A stretch of DNA of 25,080 bases from a virus: positions 1 to 25,080 of IMG/VR virus record IMGVR_UViG_3300020152_000055; one strand, written 5' to 3'. The notes beneath the pieces are model-generated. The model was not told the DNA's origin, did not search any database, and saw nothing but the letters and a program-made list of their open reading frames with translations. Positions 14,286 through 21,605 of the stretch are shown one piece after another (within the stretch, counting starts at the first letter, position 1; each line of letters starts with the position of its first letter). The position numbers were made by a program, and so were the translations under genes.

Positions 14286-15746
14286 TCAGGCCGCTTGCCG
14301 GACTTGGAGCGCGGGGTTCAGGAACCCAACGCTGAGGTTGATGAACTCGGGGTAGCCGAGCGGGATGATCCGCGCGTCGCCCGTGAGCGTCTTGGTGCTG
14401 AGCAGGTTGTCGGTGCGGCTCAGCGCGAACTGAATCCCGCTCGCCTTGGGCTTGGCGAGGAGCACAGCCGTCATCGCGGCCTCAGCGCCCGCCTCAATGT
14501 CGAGCGCCTCCTCCTCGAGGATGAACCCAGTCGTAGCGTCGACCTGGATCGGCTTGCTGAGCCGGCGGATGAAGTACGCGCGCAGCGCCGAGAGCGCGAT
14601 GTTCATCACGCGCCGGTGCGGAAGCAGCTCGAAGTCGGAACCGGCTGCCGAAAGCAGGCGAGGGCGGTTCACGTAGACGCCCTGGGGGCCGTTATCCCAG
14701 GTGCGCAGCACGTAGGCGCGCGCGTCGTCGGGGCCCGGGTTCAGCGTCTCGTCGTGATGGCGAGGGTTGCCGTTCGCGTCGCGGATGGACACGCCGACGA
14801 GCGCGCCGAGGTTGGTGTCGGCCGCGTTCACCTCATGCGAGCTCGCCGCCTCACGGCTTGCGACCGCGAAGAGCGGCGGGCGCCGGTACTTCCGGCCGTC
14901 AACAGCCGACGTCAGGTCACACGCTCCGTAGCATACCGTTCCGAAGGTGGTCGACTTGGAACCGAACGCCGTGTTGAAGGCTGCGAGGTAGGTTGCCTCG
15001 CTCTCGCCGTCGGTGGGCATCCGGAAGTGCCCCATCCACGCGTGGTACTTGCCGCGGGTGAAGAAGCCCGCGAACTTGGTTTCTACCGTGTCGAAGGACG
15101 TGCCGTCGAGCGGGCCCACGATCTCGACGATCTCCCAGGTGACCGCCGACTGCCCGAGCGCGTCGAGCGCTGCGCCGAGCTCGGCCGCACTCCACTGCGG
15201 AGCCGTCGTGCGAAACGTCGCCTCGTCGGCCGCGACCAACGTGCCAGCCGCGAAGTTGAGCACGACGCCCGAGTTCGGGATCGTGTACGTGTTCGCCGTG
15301 CCGAGCGCGGTCACCGGTGAGTAGTTGTGACCACCGTCGAGCGAGTACTTGAAGGTGATCCCCGCGACTCCGATCGTTCCGCCCGTCACCACCTCGAACA
15401 CGACGTCGAAGTCGTCGTAAGGGGCGAGCGGGTCGACGTCGACCGTGATCACGCTCGTACCGTCGACGTCGTCGACGTCGACCGTTCCAGCCGCGCCCGC
15501 GGTGGTGGTCGCGGTCCGGATGACCACCACCGGCTTACCCGTGCGCTCGATGTGCAGCGCGGCTGCCTGGGGCATGGGTCCGCGGCCGAACGTGTTGATC
15601 ACGTCCTTCGCTCGCCCGAAGGTGGCCGGCTCGTTCGTCGGGCCATCCGAGGCCGGTCCGATGATCGCGAGCAGAGCGCCGGCGCTCGCCGGAAGCACGC
15701 CGAGTGCGCCATCGAGTTGAGTGATTGCTACAGCCGGTTGGGTCAT
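14286..15746 (-). CDS. Contractile tail sheath protein (Mu gpL-like)
   Basis: The 486-residue protein starts at ATG 15746, overlapping the terminator-gene stop as ATGA; upstream in-frame codons are out-of-frame readings of that gene. The beginning, AITQLDGALGVLPASAGALLAIIGPASDGPTNEP, is the standard opening of small-phage sheath proteins. The middle holds Asp/Val-rich beta segments (TVDVDDVDGTSVITVDVDP) written in DNA as local GTCGAC repeats around 15431-15484. The C-terminal domain (SGIQFALSRTDNLLSTKTLT and YPEFINLSVGFLNP) matches the closing strand region that links sheath subunits. Length is close to Mu gpL. It shows the virion is a myovirus type. Confidence 0.9.
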   Translation of the reverse strand: MTQPAVAITQLDGALGVLPASAGALLAIIGPASDGPTNEPATFGRAKDVINTFGRGPMPQAAALHIERTGKPVVVIRTATTTAGAAGTVDVDDVDGTSVITVDVDPLAPYDDFDVVFEVVTGGTIGVAGITFKYSLDGGHNYSPVTALGTANTYTIPNSGVVLNFAAGTLVAADEATFRTTAPQWSAAELGAALDALGQSAVTWEIVEIVGPLDGTSFDTVETKFAGFFTRGKYHAWMGHFRMPTDGESEATYLAAFNTAFGSKSTTFGTVCYGACDLTSAVDGRKYRRPPLFAVASREAASSHEVNAADTNLGALVGVSIRDANGNPRHHDETLNPGPDDARAYVLRTWDNGPQGVYVNRPRLLSAAGSDFELLPHRRVMNIALSALRAYFIRRLSKPIQVDATTGFILEEEALDIEAGAEAAMTAVLLAKPKASGIQFALSRTDNLLSTKTLTGDARIIPLGYPEFINLSVGFLNPALQVRQAA

Positions 15747-16312
15747 GGCTCCTCGGGAAGGGTCAGGTTGTCGGTGTGATCGAGCTGCTCGACGTCCAGG
15801 TCGGCGCCCACGTCGACCGGCGCGAGCTGCTTCGCTGCGTCGGGGATCTTCGCGTCGATGGCGAACACGACTTGGATGCCCAGGCCGTGCACACGCTCCG
15901 TGGGGACGCGCACCCACTTGCTCGAGATCACAGTGAAGGTGCCGCGCGCGGCGAGGTACACCGCGCGAAGCCACGCGTCGTAGATGGCGCGCGCTCGAGC
16001 GTATTGGAGGCGTTCGTCCTCTTTGCCAGCAAGGTCGGCGCCGAGGATCAAGCACGTGCACAGCTCGTGCAGCGTCGCCAGTGAGCGCGGGTTGCCCGTC
16101 TGCGACTGCCTCGCCGGACCGATCTGCCCGAGCGCCTTCGACGGATCACCCGGCGTCCACAGGATGCGGTCGCCCGTCGCCAGCTTGCCGGTAGGGGCAC
16201 GCCAGCCGAAAACGTTCGCAACGGCGAGCTCGTCAGCCGCGAAGCGTGCCTCGACCTGGCCGAGCAGGTGCAGAAGCGCGAAGTGCTCGGGCAGGGCGTA
16301 CTCAAACGGCAT
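15743..16312 (-). CDS. Neck/tail terminator-like protein (Mu gp37 position)
   Basis: A 189-residue protein starts at ATG 16312, 11 nt inside the preceding gene. It opens with a helix (ALPEHFALLHLLGQVEARFAADE in part) and then strands with RAPTGKLATGDRILWTPGDP, a 'v.W.PGdPsg..G' layout common in tail terminators and other neck proteins. Helix LATLHELCTCLILGADLAG and RAIYDAWLRAVYLAA follow, then KWVRVPTERVHGLGIQVVFAIDA strands. Position after the virion morphogenesis protein and directly before the sheath supports a role in capping the tail tube or joining it to the head. Family assignment is not certain. Confidence 0.7.
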   Translation of the reverse strand: MPFEYALPEHFALLHLLGQVEARFAADELAVANVFGWRAPTGKLATGDRILWTPGDPSKALGQIGPARQSQTGNPRSLATLHELCTCLILGADLAGKEDERLQYARARAIYDAWLRAVYLAARGTFTVISSKWVRVPTERVHGLGIQVVFAIDAKIPDAAKQLAPVDVGADLDVEQLDHTDNLTLPEEP

Positions 16313-16703
16313 TGCCGCCCCCCATGCGTTCTGCGAACTTCCGCGCGAGCACCTTCGTGATCGCGCGCCCGAGTGTGGGTGTGATCTTCGATGGAAGGAT
16401 CGGACGCTCGACGCCGCCGCGAGATCGGCCGAGGTGGTGCCGCGCCACATGCCCGCGAAGGCGCACGATGATGCGCGGTCCCACCGTGGCGATCGCGAGC
16501 GCCTTACCGGCCGTCTCGAGCGGCTGACCGCCGTCCGCGCGCGGCTCCCAGGCCTTGCCGTCGGGATCAGTGCCCGCCGCAATCTGGCGCCCGATCTCGT
16601 CGCGCACCGCCTCGCCCACCTCCGGAGCGGCCTCACGGGCGAGCTCGGGGAGCGAACGCAGGCGCGCCGCGAAGGCGTCAAGCGATTCGAAGCCGTCAGA
16701 CAC
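16302..16703 (-). CDS. Phage virion morphogenesis protein (Mu gpG / P2 gpS-like)
   Basis: This 133-residue protein begins with GTG at 16703 inside the end of the gp36-like gene (8-nt overlap). It has the gpG/gpS layout: a helical start (LDAFAARLRSLPELAREAAPE), then RQIAAGTDPDGKAWEPRADG, the 'f..g.dPdG..W.pl' signature, a TAGKAL segment, then GHVARHHLG and RPILPSKI, where the family usually has 'Hq.G....paRpflg'. These proteins help finish heads or join head and tail. No membrane segment or signal. Confidence 0.8.
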   Translation of the reverse strand: MSDGFESLDAFAARLRSLPELAREAAPEVGEAVRDEIGRQIAAGTDPDGKAWEPRADGGQPLETAGKALAIATVGPRIIVRLRGHVARHHLGRSRGGVERPILPSKITPTLGRAITKVLARKFAERMGGGNAV

Positions 16704-17187
16704 AGGACCCCTCCCCGTTCTCGTCCTCGTCGCGCCCGATGCGGGCCTGTCGCGAAAAGCCGACGTAGGGCGATTGCTCGCTGTAGGCGCGCGTTGCCTG
16801 CTTCATGGGCGCCGTGGCGCCTTCCGAGTCCGCAAGCGCGAGTTCGAACAAGCCGTTCTCGCCGTTGGCCGCCTCGAGCACCTCAGCGCGCGCGGCCTCG
16901 CCATCAGTCACGATGGCGTCGACGTCAACGCCAGATGGGTCCCAACCACGCCGAGAGTAGGCAACGGCGGTCACGATGCGCGAGAGCCACAGACCGAGCA
17001 GCTTGGTCAGCGGCTCAGCCGTGAACAGCTCGCGCTTGTAGCGCTTGCGGAGCCGGCTCTCGATCCAGACACTCTGCGCGTCGAGCTGCGCCGCGAGGAA
17101 CCCTGGCCACGTAGACTCAAGCTGGTCGACATGCTCATCCGGCATGACACTGAGCAGCTTGAATCCATCGAGGTCGAGGTAGGCCAC
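16696..17187 (-). CDS. Head-tail connector protein, Mu gp36/DUF1320-like
   Basis: A 163-residue protein begins with GTG at 17187, preceded by GGAG at 5 nt, 23 nt after the tRNA. It has the mostly helical build of gp36-type connectors: LLSVMPDEHVDQLESTWPGF, AQLDAQSVWIESRLRKRYKREL and EPLTKLLGLWLSRIVTAVAY, the last like the helix that packs at the neck ring. The C-terminal part is polar and probably flexible (SEQSPYVGFSRQARIGRDE). Position after the major capsid protein and before gpG supports a head-completion or connector role. Confidence 0.75.
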   Translation of the reverse strand: MAYLDLDGFKLLSVMPDEHVDQLESTWPGFLAAQLDAQSVWIESRLRKRYKRELFTAEPLTKLLGLWLSRIVTAVAYSRRGWDPSGVDVDAIVTDGEAARAEVLEAANGENGLFELALADSEGATAPMKQATRAYSEQSPYVGFSRQARIGRDEDENGEGSCV

Positions 17188-17210
17188 GTGAGCTCCGAGT
17201 AAGGTGTGAG

Positions 17211-17285
17211 TGGTTGCGGGACCCGGGTTCGAACCGAGGACTTCGGCTTATGAGGCCGACGAGATGACCGCTCCTCCATCCCGCA
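17211..17285 (-). tRNA. tRNA with anticodon CAU (Met, or Ile2)
   Basis: On the minus strand a full 75-nt cloverleaf can be drawn: acceptor TGCGGGA/TCCCGCA (7 bp, U1-A72), D stem GAGG/TCTC with G-U closing pair and loop AGCGGTCA, anticodon stem TCGGC/GCCGA with loop CTCATAA, a 4-nt variable loop AGTC, T stem CTCGG/CCGGG with loop TTCGAAC, discriminator A and encoded CCA. G18-G19, A14, A21 and G15-C48 are in place. The U1-A72 pair and the lack of three G-C pairs in the anticodon stem exclude an initiator. Elongator Met and lysidine-modified Ile (AUA) cannot be separated by eye. It lies inside the head gene run, transcribed with it. Confidence 0.93.
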
Positions 17286-17306
17286 AAAAGACGCGCCCGT
17301 GAGGGC
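17285..17306 (-). terminator. Weak hairpin with T run between capsid gene and tRNA
   Basis: On the minus strand GCCC-TCAC-GGGC (17306-17295) is a 4-bp GC hairpin followed 6 nt later by TTTTT (17289-17285), the last T being base 1 of the tRNA. The stem is short and the T run is displaced, so it is at best a partial terminator or attenuator that lowers expression of genes after the capsid gene. It might also be a processing element 5' of the tRNA. Confidence 0.3.
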
Positions 17307-17313
17307 TCCGCGA

Positions 17314-18303
17314 TCAGGTGGGCTGACAGCGGAACAGGAAGTGAGGGCGACCTGCGCCGACGATTGCGCGGCCTGCCATCGTCCATTCGAACACGCGTTT
17401 ACGCGCGAGCTCGGCCGAGGTCATCGGCCCGTGGTACGTGGTGTTCGCCGGCTCGCGGTTCACGTAGATCCAGGGGCCCACCTCGGTGCCGACCATCTCG
17501 CAACCGATGTAGTAGCTGGGATCCCCGGCGAGCTCGCCAGCGCGGATTAGGTCCAGGTCGAAATCGTTGACCTGCATCGACACATCCGTGCTGCCGATGC
17601 TGCCGCCGACGAACTGCGCCTTGGACGCAGTCATGGCGCGCCGGTGAATGGTCGGCGACGAGAGGAGGTACCTCGGCTTGAGGTTGAGGCAAGTCTTCCC
17701 GTCCGGCCCCTTGATGCTGCGGATATACGCGAGCACCTTTCCGATGGTAGCGTTGTCAGCCAGCGGATCCGTGCCCGCAAGCGGAGCCGCGCCGGGGTAC
17801 TCGCCATCCGCTGCACCCGTGAAATCGTTGGCCCACGTGGTGGAGATGTCGCCGCCAGGGAAAAGCGGGTGAGCCGTCGAGAAGAAAGCCTGCCCGTCGT
17901 AACAGGTCGGGTTCGCGAGCAGCGCGGCCGCGAGCTTCTGCTGCGGAAACAGCGCCGCTTTGACCGCGCTGTCACTCGACCACTGCGAAGCCTTTTGCAA
18001 TCCTGCGCCGTTGCTGTCGTCGAGCTCGGACTTGAGCAGACGCAGACCGGGAACCGTGATGAACTTCGGTTCGAGGTCGATGCGCTTGGACGCCTGGTCG
18101 AGGAAGGACTGATTTCCCTCGGTCCCGTAGTCCATCGCGCCGCCGGTGATGAGGATGACGAGGTGCTCCGCGCTTGCGGTACTCGGCATCTCCTTCATCA
18201 CCTTGGGCCACCAGATGTTGCTCATCGCGCTCGCGAAGGTGTTCTCTTGGATCACCTTCATGTTTTCTTCGATGCGAGCGAGAAACTTGGAAGTCAGTGC
18301 CAT
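17314..18303 (-). CDS. Major capsid protein, Mu gpT-like
   Basis: The 329-residue protein forms the icosahedral shell. It starts at ATG 18303 with AGGAG 8 nt upstream. It resembles the Mu-like major head subunit family: an N-terminal arm MALTSKFLARIEENMKVIQE, then SQWSSDSAVKAALFPQQ, CYDGQAFFSTAHPLFPGG, where 'YDG..fF...Hp' is the hallmark of the family, and KPRYLLSSPTIHRRAM. A long insertion with DGEYPGAAPLAGTDP and a C-terminal GCEMVGTEVGPWIYVNRE strand follow. Position after protease/scaffold and decoration genes fits. No scaffold-like delta domain is attached, consistent with the separate scaffold upstream. Confidence 0.9.
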   Translation of the reverse strand: MALTSKFLARIEENMKVIQENTFASAMSNIWWPKVMKEMPSTASAEHLVILITGGAMDYGTEGNQSFLDQASKRIDLEPKFITVPGLRLLKSELDDSNGAGLQKASQWSSDSAVKAALFPQQKLAAALLANPTCYDGQAFFSTAHPLFPGGDISTTWANDFTGAADGEYPGAAPLAGTDPLADNATIGKVLAYIRSIKGPDGKTCLNLKPRYLLSSPTIHRRAMTASKAQFVGGSIGSTDVSMQVNDFDLDLIRAGELAGDPSYYIGCEMVGTEVGPWIYVNREPANTTYHGPMTSAELARKRVFEWTMAGRAIVGAGRPHFLFRCQPT

Positions 18304-18339
18304 GGGTCAGACTCCTGTGAGAGGTCCTGTGTAAGGTCC
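18304..18339 (-). promoter_or_regulatory. Major capsid leader with three GGA boxes spaced 12 nt
   Basis: The leader carries near-repeats GGACCTTACACA, GGACCTCTCACA and GGAGTCTGACCC, with each GGA exactly 12 nt from the next (starting at 18339, 18327 and 18315 on the minus strand). Only the one nearest the ATG is at a normal Shine-Dalgarno distance. Stacked ribosome-binding-like boxes could aid loading on the most strongly translated gene, but this is inference. Confidence 0.4.
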
Positions 18340-18354
18340 TATTGGTTGGTTCGA

Positions 18355-18801
18355 TCAGGTGTCCACCACGAGCAACGGACCCTGGAGGCCAAGACCAGGC
18401 GCCATCTGCACGGCGACCTTCGCCCCCGCGCCGGAGCCGACGATCTCCCAGACGCGGCCGGCGATGCTCTTGCCGGTTCCGGTCATGGAGACCTCAAAGG
18501 AGCTGTGTAGGTAACAGAGCGCTCCGACGTCATCGTCGGCAACGGGACCGGAGCTGGAGTTGACCAAAACAGCGCACTCGATCTCGCTAAACAGCTTCAC
18601 GCCGATTGTGGTCGCACCGTCGCCGGTGAGGCTCTCCTCGAACCATCCGATCGGGAAGTAGTTCGCATCCTGCGCGCCAGCGACGAGTGTGCCGTCGTCG
18701 AGGTTGATGCACGCAACGTTGCCCTTCTCAGCAACGGCGCCAGTCGCCAGCGCGCGCACGATGCGCGAGATGGTCTTAGGTTGAATCAGACGTTCAGCCA
18801 T
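18355..18801 (-). CDS. Head decoration protein (capsid cement)
   Basis: A 148-residue protein begins at ATG 18801 with GGGAG 8 nt upstream, 3 nt after the scaffold gene. It is a beta-rich protein with KGNVACINLDDGTLVAGAQD, FPIGWFEESLTGDGATTIGV and DDVGALCYLHSSFEVSMTG, a layout of small capsid-stabilising proteins that bind between hexamers after expansion. It sits immediately before the major capsid gene, where such proteins are usually encoded. Ends GLGLQGPLLVVDT. Confidence 0.75.
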   Translation of the reverse strand: MAERLIQPKTISRIVRALATGAVAEKGNVACINLDDGTLVAGAQDANYFPIGWFEESLTGDGATTIGVKLFSEIECAVLVNSSSGPVADDDVGALCYLHSSFEVSMTGTGKSIAGRVWEIVGSGAGAKVAVQMAPGLGLQGPLLVVDT

Positions 18802-18804
18802 GGC

Positions 18805-19452
18805 TCACGCTCCCTTCTTGCGGGCCACGGGTGCCCCAAGGATGACGGTGTCTCCCTCGCGCTTCGTGCCGATGCTGGCCAGCGCGCGAACGCCCATCGC
18901 GGCATCGACGGCGTCGAACTCGGTGCCCGCAGTCTCGCCGCCGGCGTCGCCCTGGCCCTCGCCACGCGTGCCTCCCACCGTTGCGGCGCTCGCGGCGTGC
19001 TTGGGCGCCTTGGCCTTCGGGATAGCGTTGACGATGGCCTTCACCTCGGCGAGCGGCTTCCCGTCCAAAACCTTGAGAAGGTCCTTCGATAGGTCGGGGC
19101 GAGACGCGAGGAACGTCCGTCGCTCTGAGCTCTCGTTCGAGCGCTTGAGCTGCGCGACCTCGGCGCCGAGCTCGTTCACACGAGCGGCGAGGCCGCCGGC
19201 GGTGGACGCAGATACGGTGCCAGAGGACACTGCGGCAGTCGCCGCGGTTGCCGCGCTCGCGGCGCTCTCGTCCTTCTCCTCGTCGTCCTCGGACTCGGCG
19301 CTCTCGTCCTTCTCCTCGTCGTCCTCGGACTCGGCGCTCTCGTCCTTCTCCTCGTCCATTGCGGCGAGGGCGCGCTGTGCGCGCTTGGCCTCTTCATCGT
19401 CGCCCTTCGCCGCCTCCTCGAGCGCTGCGCGGGCCTCTGCATACTTGGACAT
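18805..19452 (-). CDS. Nested scaffold protein, internal start in the protease gene
   Basis: ATG at 19452 is in frame (codon 249 of the protease gene) and is preceded by a perfect AAGGAG 5 nt upstream, far better than expected by chance inside a coding region. It lies exactly at the domain boundary, just after the protease fold (ending FDELLASLASQGAT). The product would be 215 residues: MSKYAEARAALEEAAKG start, acidic repeats, coiled coil and basic tail. This matches the lambda C/Nu3 and Mu I/Z arrangement, where the scaffold is made in excess from an internal start. It would lack S115 and K167 and so be inactive as protease. Confidence 0.8.
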   Translation of the reverse strand: MSKYAEARAALEEAAKGDDEEAKRAQRALAAMDEEKDESAESEDDEEKDESAESEDDEEKDESAASAATAATAAVSSGTVSASTAGGLAARVNELGAEVAQLKRSNESSERRTFLASRPDLSKDLLKVLDGKPLAEVKAIVNAIPKAKAPKHAASAATVGGTRGEGQGDAGGETAGTEFDAVDAAMGVRALASIGTKREGDTVILGAPVARKKGA

Positions 19453-20196
19453 GGTCGCTCCTTGGCTCGCGAGTGATGCGAGCAGCTCGTCGAACGTTTG
19501 GACGCGATCCACAAGGCCGGCGGCTTTCGCCTCCGGACCGTGCATCACCTTTGCCTGTAGGCCTTGAAAGTGCTTCGCCGGCTTGCCGCGCATGTCCGCG
19601 ACCAGGCCAAAGAACACAGCGGCCATGGAGTTCACGATCTCCTGCTTCGCTGCTATCTCAGCGTCGGTCACAGGGACGTGCGCATGCCCGTACGACTTGA
19701 GCGCTCCGCTCGTGACGTACTCGAACCGGAGCCCCATCGCCTTGTCGAGGGCCGACTGGTCGACGCGAACGTCGAGCACTCCGATGCTCCCGACCACGCT
19801 GGCCATTGGCGCAACGATCATGTGCGCCGCGCACGCATAGGCGTACGCCGCTGAGCACGCCTGCCCGTCCACGAATGCGATCAGCCGTTTGCCGGACTTG
19901 TCTGCTCGTGCGCGAAGGTCGCGCGCGCCGTCGAAGCACCCGAAAACGACGCCTCCGGGCGAGTGGATGCGCAGCACGATCGTGCGCGCGTCGCTTTCGC
20001 AAGCCTCGTCGAAACGCGCAGCGATCGCGTCGTATGAATCCAGGGACGCCGACGCGTGCCGATCCAGTGGACCGCGAATCTTGACGATCGCCACGTCGCC
20101 GATCCGTTCGTTCGAACGGTCGACCACCTCGGGAACGGGCTCTCCGAGCGCACTCGGGTCAATCGCCAGAAGGCCCGTAAGCATGAGCTGCTTCAC
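18805..20196 (-). CDS. Head maturation protease (S49/SppA-like) fused to scaffold
   Basis: The 463-residue protein starts with GTG at 20196, overlapping the portal stop as GTGA. Residues 30-240 are an S49 signal-peptide-peptidase-like domain: TIVLRIHSPGGVVFGCFDG, RLIAFVDGQACSAAYAYACAAH with nucleophile S115 in the ACSAAY box, SVVGSIGVLDVRVD, and K167 in SGALKSYG as general base. Residues 249-463 are scaffold-like: an acidic helix with three copies of DEEKDESAESED, an Ala/Ser linker, a coiled coil (NELGAEVAQLKRSNESSERR) and a basic C-terminal end (VARKKGA). In related phages the protease cuts scaffold and capsid precursors inside the prohead. A separate scaffold start lies within this gene at 19452. 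Confidence 0.85.
   Translation of the reverse strand: MKQLMLTGLLAIDPSALGEPVPEVVDRSNERIGDVAIVKIRGPLDRHASASLDSYDAIAARFDEACESDARTIVLRIHSPGGVVFGCFDGARDLRARADKSGKRLIAFVDGQACSAAYAYACAAHMIVAPMASVVGSIGVLDVRVDQSALDKAMGLRFEYVTSGALKSYGHAHVPVTDAEIAAKQEIVNSMAAVFFGLVADMRGKPAKHFQGLQAKVMHGPEAKAAGLVDRVQTFDELLASLASQGATMSKYAEARAALEEAAKGDDEEAKRAQRALAAMDEEKDESAESEDDEEKDESAESEDDEEKDESAASAATAATAAVSSGTVSASTAGGLAARVNELGAEVAQLKRSNESSERRTFLASRPDLSKDLLKVLDGKPLAEVKAIVNAIPKAKAPKHAASAATVGGTRGEGQGDAGGETAGTEFDAVDAAMGVRALASIGTKREGDTVILGAPVARKKGA
19262..19356 (-). repeat. 36-bp tandem repeat, 2.6 copies, in scaffold
   Basis: Two identical 36-bp copies (19262-19297 and 19298-19333) and a third of 23 bp (19334-19356) lie in frame and encode the 12-residue unit DEEKDESAESED. 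Perfect DNA identity, including third codon positions, suggests a recent slippage expansion. The unit lengthens the acidic linker of the scaffold. Confidence 0.95.
19458..19463 (-). promoter_or_regulatory. Internal ribosome binding site AAGGAG for scaffold
   Basis: The minus strand reads AAGGAG, then CGACC, then ATG (19452). This decides the internal start of the scaffold protein inside the protease gene. Confidence 0.8.
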
Positions 20197-21605
20197 GCTG
20201 CCTCCCGTTCTGCGCTTCGCGCGCGCTGTGCCTTCACCAGTCCGGGGCGCATGCGGCTACGGGCCTCGGCAAGCTCGTTCCCGCCATCATCCTTCGGAGC
20301 TTCGACCTCTGCCGCGCCCTCGAGCAAGGGGATCGCGAACAGAGCGCACATGGCGCGCACGTCAGGACGCAAGCCGTGCGGAGCGAGGCTCTCGGTGAGC
20401 GACTGAATCGCCGAGGACGCACTCGTGAAGGTCTGCGCGACTTGGGCGAGGTCCTTCGGAGGAGTGACGTCCCACGCCATCACCGGGCAGCGGTCGAGCG
20501 CCTCCTCGCCGTAGCGGTGGAGCACGAACACCGGAATGCACTGCGTGTTGATGGTAAAGGCAAGCCCGTCCGCGGTCTCCTTGATCAGGTCCGCGCGGAT
20601 GGACTTGTGAATGTCCGCGTTCGCAAAGCCGGTGCCGCCGTCGGTCGTGACAGTCTGCCCCGCGAGAGCGATCTGAATTTCGGTGTTCTGCTCGGCGATC
20701 GTCTCTTTGAACGACTCCCAGCCACGCCCGTTCGACTCGACGAGCTTGACCTCGTACCCCGGGCTCGTCTGAAACACCGTGTTGACGCCCCACGCCGCGA
20801 CCCGCTTGAACCAGTTCTCTTTCTGCTCCTCGGCCGCACCGTTGGGCGCCTGAGCGACCCGCGCGGGGTGCGCGAGCTTCGACTCCCATGCATCGCGGTA
20901 CAGCGCCGCATGGCTCTTGCGGATGAAGGCGAGGCCGATCGCGCGCCACAGTCCGTTTTGCCATGGGGCGTTGCGCCCACCCGGAACGTGCAGCACCCAC
21001 CGACCATCACCAGGCGTGATCGGAATCAGGCCGATGATCGAGCGGAAGTACCACCGGTTCTCATTCCAGCGGTACGTCAGGAACTGCGGATCAAGACGCA
21101 CGAGAACCGGGTAGTCGCGCCCCTCGACCTTTACGAGCTCGCCCACCGCGACGCCCACGCCAATGCCATCGGCAGCCATGAGAGCGAGCTCGGTCGACGG
21201 CAGCATTTCGTCGAAGCAGGAGCGCACCTCGCCCGTCTCGGCGTAGTGACCGCGCTCGAGGTCGGCGCAAATTTGCTCGTCGCCCTCGAAGCGCTTGGGG
21301 AGCCGCACGAGCCCACCGGTGCGGGTCGCGAGCAGACCGGAGACCACCGCGTCACGGCGCGCCGCGGACCACAGTCGAGCGGCCTGCGCGATGCTGCCGG
21401 AGTCGGCCGCGTGCTCGGCCGCCTCGACGTCGTCGACGTACCATCGAGACTGCGAGTCGGAGAGCGGCTGCATCTGGCCGCCGAACATCCGGCGGAGCTG
21501 CTCAGCGATGGCGGAATCAAGATCGATCGTGCCAGCGGCAGCGGGCGCCCCAGCCTCGTAGGCTGAGATCCCGGCTAACTTTCTGGCGAACGACAGTAGT
21601 CCCAC
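20193..21605 (-). CDS. Portal protein, DUF935/Mu gp29-like
   Basis: The 470-residue protein forms the ring at the unique head vertex through which DNA enters and leaves. It begins with GTG at 21605; the upstream ribosome site is weak. The middle resembles DUF935: DPQFLTYRWNENRWYFRSI, PGDGRWVLHVPGGRNAPWQNGLWRAIGLAFIRKSHA (in part), then IQIALAGQTVTTDGGTGFANADIHKSIRADL, where 'iLGqtlTt..g..G....a..h......d' is the hallmark of the family, and NTQCIPVFVLHRYG. The C-terminal 50 residues are charged and flexible. It is followed directly by the protease; the minor head protein gp30 (F-like) usually found between them in Mu is absent. Confidence 0.88.
   Translation of the reverse strand: MGLLSFARKLAGISAYEAGAPAAAGTIDLDSAIAEQLRRMFGGQMQPLSDSQSRWYVDDVEAAEHAADSGSIAQAARLWSAARRDAVVSGLLATRTGGLVRLPKRFEGDEQICADLERGHYAETGEVRSCFDEMLPSTELALMAADGIGVGVAVGELVKVEGRDYPVLVRLDPQFLTYRWNENRWYFRSIIGLIPITPGDGRWVLHVPGGRNAPWQNGLWRAIGLAFIRKSHAALYRDAWESKLAHPARVAQAPNGAAEEQKENWFKRVAAWGVNTVFQTSPGYEVKLVESNGRGWESFKETIAEQNTEIQIALAGQTVTTDGGTGFANADIHKSIRADLIKETADGLAFTINTQCIPVFVLHRYGEEALDRCPVMAWDVTPPKDLAQVAQTFTSASSAIQSLTESLAPHGLRPDVRAMCALFAIPLLEGAAEVEAPKDDGGNELAEARSRMRPGLVKAQRARSAEREAA

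Noticed and set aside
15431-15484. GTCGAC repeats as an operator or recombination site
   Set aside because: They lie inside the sheath gene and are explained by Val-Asp-rich codons (VDVDDVDG).
15747-16061. Upstream extension of the sheath frame
   Set aside because: It reads the tail-terminator gene out of frame and is Arg-rich; the ATGA-coupled ATG at 15746 begins a standard sheath N-terminus.
20376-21566. 396-codon plus-strand frame opposite the portal gene
   Set aside because: Antisense shadow in GC-rich DNA; no ribosome site or recognisable domain.
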